Position numbers and translations under genes: made by a program
Origin: Dichomitus squalens LYAD-421 SS1
Lineage: Eukaryota; Basidiomycota; Agaricomycetes; Polyporales; Polyporaceae
Reading direction: 5' to 3'
Assembly: GCF_000275845.1 (NCBI RefSeq)
Contig: NW_006766966.1
Coordinates: 94,179 to 104,251 of the forward strand
DNA: 10,073 bases
Notes under the pieces: model-generated
What the model was told of the DNA's origin: nothing
Database searches by the model: none
The model's input: the letters and a program-made list of their open reading frames with translations, nothing else
Part shown: positions 1-6,560 of the stretch, piece by piece
Layout: each line of letters begins with the position of its first letter
Position numbering within the stretch: position 1 is the stretch's first letter

Positions 1-2
1 AA

Positions 3-740
3 TGGGTTATCGGCATGGAGGCCCTCCTTGTTCGCAAGGGTCTCTGGGAGGTTACGAGCGCCCCTGCTGATGAAACCCGCCCCTCCGGCTCTGATAACAC
101 GAAGGCTGTGCGTGCCTGGCGTGCGAAGATCGCAGAAGCGCGCGCCGAGATTATCTTGAATATCGAGCCCACCCAGTACGCCCACATCCAATCACAAGAC
201 GTTCACGAAGTCTGGACCGAGCTCCGTCGAGTCCACCGTGCCCGCGGCTTTGGTACCCGGGTCGCGCACCGGCGCGCTTTCTGGCGCTTGTCTAAGCGCC
301 CGGATCAAACGATGACATCGTGGATTGCTGACGTCCGCCGGGCCGCCTTCCGCCTCGAGGAGATTGACGCCTCTATCTCCGATGAAGACCGCATCCTCGT
401 TCTCACGAATGGCCTCCCCGATTCGTACTCTCAGCTGGTCGTCAATCTCGACTCCACCCCGCCTAGCGAGCTTACCATCGATTACGTCATCACCCGCTTA
501 CTTAATGAAGAGTCGCGCCAATTGTCCCTCAACCCGCCTCATCATGACTCCGAAGTCGCCCTTGCTGCTTACACGAAGCCCCGCACCCCGCTCGAGCGCA
601 TCACCTGCTTCAAGTGCTCAAAGAAGGGCCACTATCAGCGCGACTGCCCAGAGCTCAAGACTGAAGAGGCCAACTGCGCATTTTCGGCAACCGTTAGCGC
701 CGATCGGCTTCTTGCCGAGAAGGAGACGGAAGCGTGGTAA
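3..740 (+). CDS. gag: Copia-type Gag polyprotein, 5'-partial, ends at the gag/protease junction
   Basis: This is the nucleocapsid/capsid protein of a Ty1/Copia retrotransposon, which would package element RNA in virus-like particles. The frame is open to the left edge: WVIG precedes the Met at 15, and WxxxMEALLxRKGLW is the usual N-terminal Copia Gag region, so the true start is upstream. Counting from that Met (241 residues), the UBN2/retrotran_gag-like domain covers roughly 30-170, including VWTELRRVH, WIADVRRAAFRLEEI, VLTNGLPDSY and ITRLLNEESRQ. A CCHC zinc knuckle, CFKCSKKGHYQRDC (C-X2-C-X4-H-X4-C), sits at 198-211. The frame stops straight after ...ETEAW. In complete Copia proteins a Trp at about this point leads into the protease active site (ILDSGA or similar), so pol appears cleanly lost. 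The surviving frame has no internal stop, suggesting recent or selected gag function. Protein family is confident; whether it is expressed cannot be seen. Confidence 0.85.
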   Translation, partial: WVIGMEALLVRKGLWEVTSAPADETRPSGSDNTKAVRAWRAKIAEARAEIILNIEPTQYAHIQSQDVHEVWTELRRVHRARGFGTRVAHRRAFWRLSKRPDQTMTSWIADVRRAAFRLEEIDASISDEDRILVLTNGLPDSYSQLVVNLDSTPPSELTIDYVITRLLNEESRQLSLNPPHHDSEVALAAYTKPRTPLERITCFKCSKKGHYQRDCPELKTEEANCAFSATVSADRLLAEKETEAW

Positions 741-886
741 ACGCCCCGATTAAGGGGATGCATTAGACTTATCGTACGTTATCCCTTATTTGTGCGGACA
801 CAACCCCTCCTTCCTTGCTCGCTGTTTCCATTATCCCCGTCCCGCTTGATTTGTTTGTTACCCTTCGCTCGTTGCCCGCGCTCGCT

Positions 887-896
887 CGAGGGGATG
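887..896 (+). promoter_or_regulatory. Polypurine tract of the Copia element
   Basis: A short purine run (GAGGGGA, 888-894) lies directly before TGTTGGAAT at 897. A polypurine tract next to the 3' LTR primes plus-strand DNA synthesis in LTR retrotransposons. Its position marks the following sequence as the 3' LTR. Confidence 0.6.
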
Positions 897-1092
897 TGTT
901 GGAATCCTGGCGTCAAGATGGCGAGCTCGCGGAACGAGCGCCACAGGTCCCGCCCCCCGACGGATACCCGCGCCCTTATCTACCCCTATTCTACTGTGTA
1001 TATAAGGTCTATTGTATGTACTATGTACGGCACGCGTTTGCACCGGCCAAACGCGAATCCCATTTGTGCCCGCTTGCCCTCGAACTTCTACA
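897..1092 (+). repeat. Copia 3' LTR (about 196 bp)
   Basis: It starts TGTTGGAAT directly after the polypurine tract and is proposed to end at CTTCTACA (1085-1092), giving a short imperfect terminal inverted match of TGTTGGAA with TTCTACA and the canonical TG...CA ends. It contains a TATA box at 999-1005 and a palindrome GCGAGCTCGC at 921-930. The length is normal for fungal Copia LTRs. The 3' end could instead be the ACA at 1101-1103. Only one LTR is in view, so the boundary cannot be confirmed from a second copy. Confidence 0.6.
999..1005 (+). promoter_or_regulatory. TATA box inside the LTR
   Basis: TATATAA lies in the middle of the LTR, where the U3 promoter of a retrotransposon is expected. 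Transcription would start some 25-35 bp downstream, inside the LTR. In a 3' LTR it could drive transcription of the flanking DNA. Confidence 0.45.
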
Positions 1093-1177
1093 GCTCCTCC
1101 ACAATGTCTCCCCCTCGGCTCCTTCCCTTGCATCCCCCTTATACGTCACAACGCCGTTCAGGGTATCGCAAGACAGC

Positions 1178-1366
1178 ATGACCACGGTTTTGGTGAGCAT
1201 TCTTTCCCCTCAAGGCACCTTCGTGCGTCGTGCGCTGCCCAGGAGCTGCGCGTAGAGGTTGCCGCTGCCTCTACAACCCCCATCTCGCCCTGCGGACCCG
1301 ATGAAGAGCGCCGTTGTACGCTTCAAAATAGGATACATCGAAGGTGTCGTAGAGGATGAGCTGATA
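1178..1366 (+). other. Possible 5' exons of a small unidentified spliced ORF
   Basis: An ATG at 1178 opens MTTVL and meets a GTGAGC donor at 1193. Joining to the TAG acceptor at 1253-1255 gives an intron of 63 bp in phase 0. A second exon, 1256-1366, then includes MKSAVVRFKIGYIEGVVEDE and ends at a GTGAGT donor (1367). No third exon is convincing and no family is recognised. It may be the start of a gene cut off by the duplication that begins near 1480, or chance. The rest of 1093-1480 shows nothing else. Confidence 0.15.
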
Positions 1367-1599
1367 GTGAGTACCTAGCCTACAGGATCCGAAAGGGTAG
1401 GCGGTAGCGAGGCGTATCGGAAAGGAGTCGAGGAGTTCTGTTGTCCCATTGGCTTAGGAGTATTTTCTTGGAACACAACGAGACCGCTCATCGTGCTTCG
1501 TTCTAGTGTCTCCCTCATCCTGTGCTCTCGGCTCCTGCGCTAACATGCAGCGCACATTGTGTAGATTCCATTCGCACTAGGTTTCGGAACAGGACATAT

Positions 1600-1980
1600 G
1601 TAGTTTCCATGAGCGCCCTTGTGTGCTGTTATTCAGACCGACGAGCTTGTGGGCTGCATACGTACAGAGATGATATCGCACTTTTGTATGCAACGCGCGT
1701 GGCCGGTTTGTCTCGCTCCGTTTCGCGGTCCACATAGTGTGGGGAATTGAGCAGGAGAACCGTACTGAACCGCCGCCGGAAGACGACGTAGGAGGAGGTT
1801 TGCATTCAGGATGCACGGAGAGCGGAACTGGCTTGTACAAGCACGCGGACGTGGTGTCAAGGAAGAGCCAAGCGGAAGCGGGGGTGAACAAGAGCGGGAA
1901 CGCAGGGCGAGGAGGAGCAAGCTGAGCAGGCAAAGGCAAGTGGGCAGGTGAAGTAAATGATCGCGCGAGTATGCAGCCTG
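1600..1980 (+). repeat. 5' flank repeat, copy 1 of 3 (upstream of F-box gene A)
   Basis: It shares a series of short blocks with 5370-5755 and 6900-7255. These are ACCGACGAGCTTGTGGGCTG near 1638 (ACCGATGAACTTGTGGGCTG near 5424), GATGCACGGAGAGC at 1810, a purine-rich run with GAACAAGAGCGGG at 1886, and GCGAGTATGCAGCC near 1965. No convincing coding frame runs through all three copies on either strand. In units A and B it sits directly upstream of an F-box gene, so it may hold the promoter region, but no TATA box or other named site was recognised. Confidence 0.6.
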
Positions 1981-1983
1981 TTG

Positions 1984-2142
1984 TCATACGCGCCGTGGAC
2001 CTTGGCCTCCCTTCCACGCATGGCGTCCATAGTTGAACAAGGCGATGGCCGTAGTCGAGATCGCTCCTGTCAAGACGGTCATGGACACCGGCGCCGTGAT
2101 CAAGGTTTTGTCCTTGGGTCCCGCATACACCGCAGCTATCTT
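1984..2142 (-). pseudogene. Relic terminal exon with a likely membrane segment (unidentified)
   Basis: On the minus strand a CAG acceptor (2143-2145) opens a 52-codon frame starting KIAAVYAGPKDKTLITAPVS. It continues through a hydrophobic stretch (MTVLTGAISTTAIALF) and NYGRHAWKG to a TGA. An in-frame stop just before the CAG fits an exon that starts there. The same acceptor and KIAxVYAGPKD are present in unit B at about 7489 going down, but that copy has an insertion of roughly 90 bp, a stop and an 18-bp-scale deletion before the matching [LF]xYGxH region. I infer a divergently oriented gene whose last exon, with one C-terminal transmembrane helix, was carried along by the duplication. The family is not recognised, and no upstream exon was found because F-box gene A now occupies that side. 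Confidence 0.35.
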
Positions 2143-2190
2143 CTGGCCCTAACGACCATCCGGCAAACAGCACCCACAGTCGACGCTAGA
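2101..2190 (+). other. Highly conserved block upstream of F-box gene A
   Basis: These 90 bp match 7451-7539 upstream of the second F-box gene better than the rest of the flank does (by eye well over 80 per cent). It includes TCCTTGGGTCCCGC, CAGCTATCTTCTG and GTCGACGCTAGA. It overlaps the start of the minus-strand relic exon, so the conservation could reflect old coding constraint or shared promoter elements. It lies about 105 bp before the F-box start codon in both units. Confidence 0.4.
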
Positions 2191-2295
2191 TCAAGAGCGA
2201 TAAGCATCTTGGTAGCGATTGCGAGTTCCACGACACTCTTCAAGTTCACTCGCCACTGTGCTGCATACGACCTGTCGCCCAGTGCTCTGCATTCC

Positions 2296-3828
2296 ATGGA
2301 CCTATCCATGCTTTCGAGCGGATCTGCGATGGATGGCGATCGCGCTCATCCCAACCCCAACGCCAGCCGGCGCTTCCCCGTCGAAGTCTTCGAAAACATC
2401 ATCGACATGCTTTACTCCGTCTTCCTCACAGACCGAGTTGAAGATACTCGCGCCCTGCATAGCTGCGCCCTCGTGTGCAGAGCCTGGCGTGTCCGCTCCC
2501 AACGTAACCTTTTCTACTCGGTCGTTCTCCACGATGTTGCAGCAATCGAAAAGCTCTCCACTGTCCTCGCCAACGCGCCCCATCTGTGTGAGTATGTCCA
2601 CGAAGTGACACTCATCGGGCGCACCCTCCATACCACAGCCAGTCCTCTTTCGCTCTTACCCATCGCCCTCCATGGGAAACTCCCTAAGCTACAAGATCTC
2701 CATATAAATCGTGTTCAGGAAGACGAAGACTGGTACCCCAGAATGTCTGAATTGGAGTCCGCGAAGTCCCTGCAGTACCTTCCTCTTCATCCTCGCTTCT
2801 CGCTCTTCTTCTCTGCATTCACGACTATTTCTCGCCTTTTCATCTACAATACTACATTCCGGTACTTCAACGACTTCGCTAGGATGGTCAATTCCCTTCC
2901 GGCATTGGAAATCCTTATATGCGACGGTGTGCGATGTGTGACCCTCGGCCCTCTGCCATTCAATATGAAACCGCGAGCCGATGGAATCCATGCTCCCGCA
3001 CCGCCATTTGCACCAAACTTGCGGTTTCTGGCCCTGGTATGTACTCCGCGATATCCATGGCACGCATCTGACACCATTCACCCAGTACGACGTGGACATA
3101 CACTGCGTCCAGAGACTGGTATCGGCATGTGGGCCGCGTCTCACGGGATTGACAGTTCTCATGCCCTTCTTCTACGATGCAGAGATGGTCCTGCCCGGTG
3201 TGTATATCCTACTTCGTGGTGCAATCGCCAAGCTAGCTTTCGTACTGACGTATCACGTCAGGAGACCTCACCATGGAGCGTACAGTGGGCGTCGACCTGA
3301 GCCTCTGCTCGACACTCGAGCAACTGGGCATCTCGCTTGGTCCAGAGTTCGCGACTGACGGACAGTCGCTCGACCAATTCAAGGCAATGCTTGGCTCGTT
3401 GGGTTCCGAAGTCCCTCTTCGATATGTCCGTCTCTTTGCGAACCATGAAGACGTCCTCACTCGGCAAGGGTTCGCAGACATTCTCGGTACAGTGGGTCGA
3501 GTCATGGAGGATTTGCTTCATGAGTCTTCAGCACAGCCGAGTGCGGACGGAGAGGTTGGCGAGCAATGCAGGAGATGGCGGATATGGTTCTACGTGTGGG
3601 ACTGGGAAATTTGGCTAGATTGGTGGTGGACGTATTTCGAGAGGTGCTTTCCTACGTTGGCAAAGTCAGGTGAGCTTAGGATGACATATCAACCTCGTAA
3701 GTGATCAAGCAACATTGTCCTTTGCGAGTGTAGGAGGATTACTGAATTGCATTTTACTAGCATCACATGACCAGCGCAAATGGAAAGACAGCGGTGCACC
3801 ACGACCAAAGCCGACAACCGCTACGTAA
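2296..3828 (+). CDS. F-box protein A (four exons, about 451 aa)
   Basis: Predicted substrate adaptor of an SCF ubiquitin ligase. Exons: 2296-3036, 3086-3197, 3262-3696, 3761-3828. Introns: 49 bp (GTATGT...CCCAG), 64 bp (GTGTGT...GTCAG) and 64 bp (GTAAGT...ACTAG), in phases 0, 1 and 1. The F-box spans about residues 27-75: RFPVEVFENIIDMLYS, then ALHSCALVCRAWRVRSQRNL. The middle carries degenerate leucine-rich stretches (FAPNLRFLALYDVD across intron 1). A tryptophan-rich segment at about 390-407 (RRWRIW...WDWEIWLDWWW) precedes FPTLAK. The Met at 2296 is chosen because similarity with gene B begins there and B has stops just upstream, although A's frame happens to stay open back to 1957. The fourth exon encodes KWKDSGA and stops at TAA 3826. 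A further coding-looking exon lies downstream out of frame, so the C-terminus may be truncated. F-box identity is firm; the substrate is unknown. Confidence 0.8.
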
Positions 3829-3852
3829 CGAACCCGGCTGGACTCATACGAG

Positions 3853-4109
3853 GTATGACTCTCCTCGGCCACCAATATTGGCCACTGAACGTCGCTCCAG
3901 CTGCTGCTGGCTGCGCTACCATCATTACACATGCTCACCACACCGCAGGAACCGAGGCGACATGTTCGCAAGCCGTACATTGTCCGCTCGCACTCGATCG
4001 CATGGTCATCGGATGGGAGAAAGAGCAGGGTCTGTTTGCCGGTTGTAAGATTGGAGCGATTGCAAGGTGGACGCCCGGGATTGGGATACACGGACGCGAA
4101 GAGGGGTGA
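3853..4109 (+). pseudogene. Out-of-frame 3' intron and fifth exon of F-box gene A
   Basis: After the stop of F-box gene A lies an intron-like segment, 3853-3900 (GTATGA...CACTGAAC...TCCAG). It is followed by sequence encoding SQAVHCPLALDRMVIGWEKE up to a TGA at 4107. The matching part of unit B reads TQAIRYPIALDRAVIGWEEE. Differences between the two fall largely at third positions or give similar residues, as expected of coding DNA. In A this exon is about 8 nt longer than in B near 3925-3945, which puts the conserved part out of frame with exon 4. It would be 3' UTR or a pseudo-exon if the stop at 3826 is used. Confidence 0.5.
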
Positions 4110-4290
4110 CGGAAGTAATGTAACATGGAAGGAGCTTTGCAACTTCGGTCGATGTCGGTGTTTCACACTTTGTCTCAATACGTATCCTGTGGCTGTATAC
4201 ATATGCGTCGTGTCAGGCTGCGACTCAACTGGGGGGTTGTAGCGCAGGGGAAACAAGCCCTAAGCGGCGTTGCGGTAGGGAGTGCAGAAC
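4110..4290 (+). repeat. 3' tail shared by the two F-box units (copy A)
   Basis: Non-coding similarity to 9438-9675 continues past the fifth exon. It includes CGT[C/G]GTGTC[A/G]GGCTGC and GGGGTTGTAGCGCAGGGG (4233-4250), then GCGGCGTTGC, and stops near 4290. It marks the right end of the duplicated unit. No terminator or RNA gene was recognised. Confidence 0.55.
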
Positions 4291-4739
4291 GAGAATCTCG
4301 CCTTGGTGGCCTCCAGCACTGTCGGAGTAATCTAAATCGCGCACTCTGAGGCATCCAGGAGTTGACTCGGGAGGTGGAAAGTCGGGTGCGTGCGCTGCCC
4401 GTAGATGCGACCTATCTGCGGTGAAATGAGTGGCACAGGCGGCGACGTCCGGGAATGATCTGAAGGTGCCACACTATTGAAAGTCATTGCGACCCCCTCT
4501 GTTGTCTTCTTCTGCACCATCAGAGAGTGAGGTGCAATGCAGGCTTCCGGGCCTACGAAACATGAACTGTCTTGGAATTTGTATAGGACGGTAGGGTGAG
4601 TACTGGATATATAACAAGCCCATAGGAGCATTGGGACTGACCAACTTTGGGGCCAAAGCCGCATGCGTCCCCCCATAACATTGAAGGATGCATCGCGACT
4701 GTTCGTGCGTAGGACCCTGACCATGCGTTGAACCTCATC
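4291..4739. other. Intergenic stretch with no supported gene
   Basis: No frame shows a recognisable domain or matches another part of the window. A minus-strand frame of 130 codons (4332-4724) has no family resemblance and no partner copy, so it is not called. Confidence 0.5.
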
Positions 4740-4854
4740 GCCTTCGCTTCATTCGTTTTTCTGCAAGGGCGAACAAATGCAAGGCCTGGCGATCAGCCCT
4801 GGTACGCCATCGGAGCTGGTCAAATCAAAACGATCGAGCAGCCAGGACTTTCAG

Positions 4855-5035
4855 AGGTCTACTTTGAGGGTTGCGTTCACACACCCCGTTCGCGTCGTCC
4901 CAAGCGTGCTGACCGTCGTTTGCGGTGTGCGGTTGAAGTCATTCTGAGGAGTGTGCTTTTGGCACGATCGCGTCTGTCTCGGTACGTCATTCAGCTCTTC
5001 GGGCGAACGAACACGGCATATCGCAGGTCGTGCTT
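4855..5035 (-). pseudogene. Eroded minus-strand gene fragment, partner of 6141-6560
   Basis: Reading down the minus strand, RYAVFVRPKS is followed by a TGA, then MTYRDRRDRAK and, after a frame change, LGTTRTGCVNATLKVDL. The same series in unit B reads RQAVFICPKSNMVQRDRRACPK and SGTTRMAYANASVRGHL. Protein-level agreement across an indel, plus a donor changed from CTCT/GTAAGT to CTCT/GAAAGT, fits a dead paralogue. No family is recognised. Confidence 0.35.
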
Positions 5036-5157
5036 GTACATACATGTGGTAGAAGTGCAGGAGCCGTGGAGCACAGTGTCGCGCTGAGGATGCGCGATTA
5101 AGGGAGGAATGGACAGGAGGGACGGAGGCGAGTTCAAGGAGCGGCGTACTGTGAGGT

Positions 5158-5174
5158 GGGGGGGTTGGGTTGGG
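5158..5174 (+). other. G-quadruplex motif
   Basis: A run of seven G is followed by TTGGGTTGGG, giving four G3 tracts with loops of 1, 2 and 2 nt, a canonical intramolecular G-quadruplex pattern. The matching position in unit B (6664-6685) is also G-quadruplex-forming although its sequence differs. Confidence 0.5.
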
Positions 5175-5755
5175 CGCGAGGCCACGGCAGATGGAGCATG
5201 CGCATACATGAGTGGGGAGATCAGTCTCCATAGGCTGCACGGCTCACCTCCGTTCCCATCTCCTGCCCACCAGACTGCCGCGCTCACATGTGCCATACAC
5301 ATGTATCTGGTTGCAGTCACGCTAGTCCCGCCTTGTTTTGTGGCGGTCTGGGTTGGTTCGGCAGACGCACGGGTTATCTTGTGAATGATGCTGTACATGA
5401 CATCACTATGAGTGGGTTTGAGGACCGATGAACTTGTGGGCTGGATACAGACGGATCTCACAATGTGGTACAACATGCGCTGAGGGAGTGAGTACCGCTC
5501 CTCTCCCTCAACTACAATCCAACAAGGCATATGCGCGTAGTATGGAGAAGCGCAGGCTATTCGATGATCGATGCGACGCGGCAAGGCGACCCACGAGTCC
5601 AAGATGCATGGAGAGCGAGATCGACGTTGACGAGCGTGCATGCAGAGAGCAGGAAGAGGAGGCGAGAGAGGGAACCGAACAAGAGTCGGGACGCCCGAAC
5701 AGTGAGCCAAGCAGACGGGCCCCGGACCGTGCGAGAACGTGCAGTATAGCCTGAT

Positions 5756-6140
5756 GCAATCCCAGCGACTGGAACAGCACACGGCCTCGCCCATCTAGCA
5801 ATGTTCGCTGCGCCTCTCCCACATCTTTATCGAAGTGCTGTGTGCTGCGTGGACCACGACCCCGAGAGGCGGACATCAAGGGCAGTGTCCAGTTGCCATC
5901 GCTCGCACTGCAGGGCGGCGTGAAGCGGTGAGACCAGGGTGATTGTGGAAGTGCTCGGCCAGGAGCACGAGGTCGTTGTGCGCGTTGGGAAGGCGACGGA
6001 CATGCAACCGGCCTTTCGCTGTAGCCGGGACGTCCACCCCAGGGGCGAAGGGCGTGCGGGAGATGCTGAATCACGTCGGTCGCTTGCTCAATTACACAGG
6101 CTTCTAGGGATCATGGTGAGATCTCGCGCGCCGTACAGCG
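5756..6140. other. Region between units M and B, no intact gene
   Basis: No uninterrupted gene is seen. On the minus strand two open stretches read like former coding DNA: LHVRRLPNAHNDLVLLAEHF (about 5950-6010) and IAQWMTLYGARDLTM (about 6110-6160). The second recalls the start of a polyketide synthase ketoreductase domain, with the typical pattern [RK]WMxxxGARxLxxxSRSG, but the nucleotide-binding glycines normally just before it are absent and stops follow. Neither is called as a gene. Confidence 0.25.
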
Positions 6141-6560
6141 TCATCCATTGGGCGATGACGGCGGCCCATCGACGTCAATGGGCACATGCAAGTGCATCTC
6201 CCGCTGGTGCAAGAGACTGCTGTCCTCGAGCACTGCAGAGTGAGCATAGAGACTGTCGATGGCCAGAAAGTCGTCACAGACTGCAGGCGGATCCGTGCGC
6301 GGTGATACGGCCGGAGCTCGTCTAGGAGGTTCAAACGACCAATCAATGAACACACTTACAGAGGTGTCCTCGGACGCTTGCGTTCGCGTACGCCATGCGC
6401 GTTGTCCCGGACTTGCTTCCATTCTTCTGCAGTACATGGCTGAACTCACCTGGGGAGATGAGATATTTGGGACAGGCTCGTCTGTCCCGTTGTACCATGT
6501 TGCTCTTCGGACAGATGAACACTGCCTGCCGAATGTAGTATAACACCTTTCTAGTATGAG
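6141..6560 (-). pseudogene. Unidentified minus-strand gene relic with one credible intron
   Basis: Reading down the minus strand from about 6560, YYIRQAVFICPKSNMVQRDR leads to GSKSGTTRMAYANASVRGHL and a GTAAGT donor (6354-6359). Splicing to CTGCAG (6281-6286) removes 79 bp and joins in phase 1 to CDDFLAIDSLYAHSAVLED, then HLHVPIDVDGPPSSPNG and TGA at 6141. The segment upstream of the intron is matched at the protein level by unit M (4855-5035), which supports former coding status. No ATG-led complete gene can be assembled, and the frame is lost beyond 6141, so it is treated as a relic or fragment. The family is not recognised. It is oriented away from the downstream F-box gene, as is the relic exon at 1984-2142. 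Confidence 0.35.

Larger units (their letters stand above)
1..1092 (+). mobile_element. Ty1/Copia LTR retrotransposon, 3' part, gag only (pol missing)
   Basis: A Copia gag frame runs in from the left edge. After about 150 bp of C/T-rich non-coding DNA it is followed by a polypurine tract and an LTR that starts TGTTGGAAT, the usual start of Copia LTRs. No protease, integrase, reverse transcriptase or RNase H sequence lies between gag and LTR. The element is therefore either an internal deletion or a non-autonomous form that keeps gag (TR-GAG type). The 5' LTR, primer-binding site and start of gag lie outside the window, so target-site duplications cannot be checked. The LTR's 3' boundary at 1092 is inferred from a short terminal inverted match. 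Confidence 0.75.
1480..4290 (+). repeat. Segmental duplication unit A (flank + F-box gene + 3' tail)
   Basis: This stretch matches unit B (about 6780-9675) in the same order and orientation. Anchors are GATGCACGGAGAGC at 1810 and 7093; GAACAAGAG[C/T]GGGAACGCAGGGC at 1886 and 7178; a conserved block at 2101-2190 and 7451-7539; the whole F-box gene; and GGGGTTGTAGCGCAGGGG at 4233 and 9622. Introns are retained, so the copy arose by DNA duplication and not by retroposition. The left boundary is soft: similarity fades between about 1605 and 1480. Confidence 0.75.
4740..5755 (+). repeat. Orphan flank copy (unit M), without an F-box gene
   Basis: About 1 kb matches 6250-7250 collinearly. Anchors are CAGAGGT at 4852 and 6359; TTGCGTTC at 4871 and 6378; GCTCTTCGG at 4994 and 6502; a G-rich run at 5158 and 6664; TTGTGAATxATGCTGTAC at 5379 and 6900; GATGCAxGGAGAGC at 5603 and 7093; and GAACAAGAGT at 5677 and 7178. 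After about 5755 the match ends, and the conserved block and F-box gene that follow in units A and B are missing. It seems to be a third unit that lost, or never received, its F-box gene. Its minus strand holds eroded coding sequence matching the relic at 6141-6560. Confidence 0.65.

Noticed and set aside
1577..2173. 198-codon open frame on the minus strand
   Set aside because: It lacks an ATG start and is in a different frame from the relic exon at 1984-2142, which has the better protein-level match to unit B.
1957..2295. In-frame extension of F-box gene A upstream to an ATG at 1957
   Set aside because: The added 113 residues have no F-box or other domain, and the same region in gene B is blocked by stops. 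Similarity points to the ATG shared at 2296 and 7645.
3037..3300. Reading exon 1 of F-box gene A straight through to the stop at 3298-3300
   Set aside because: The read-through residues are not leucine-rich. A GTATGT...CCCAG intron at 3037-3085, repeated in gene B, restores a leucine-rich frame.
4233..4250. GGGGTTGTAGCGCAGGGG considered as part of a tRNA gene
   Set aside because: No matching acceptor stem, anticodon arm or TPsiC loop could be found around it or around the copy at 9622.
3705..4256. 183-codon open frame on the minus strand downstream of F-box gene A
   Set aside because: It overlaps the plus-strand fourth and fifth exons. The unit B counterpart is frame-shifted, and agreement between copies is better explained by the plus-strand coding frames.
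4991..5794. 267-codon open frame on the minus strand
   Set aside because: It has no recognisable domain. It spans repeat DNA, and its counterpart in unit B is not open over the same span; only short pieces near its end match the relic at 6141-6560.
5508..6074. 188-codon open frame on the minus strand
   Set aside because: It is a Pro/Arg/Ser-rich product of GC-rich DNA with no domain, crossing the boundary between repeat unit M and unrelated sequence.
5939..6325. 128-codon open frame on the plus strand
   Set aside because: It lies antisense to the better supported minus-strand relic and has no recognisable motif.
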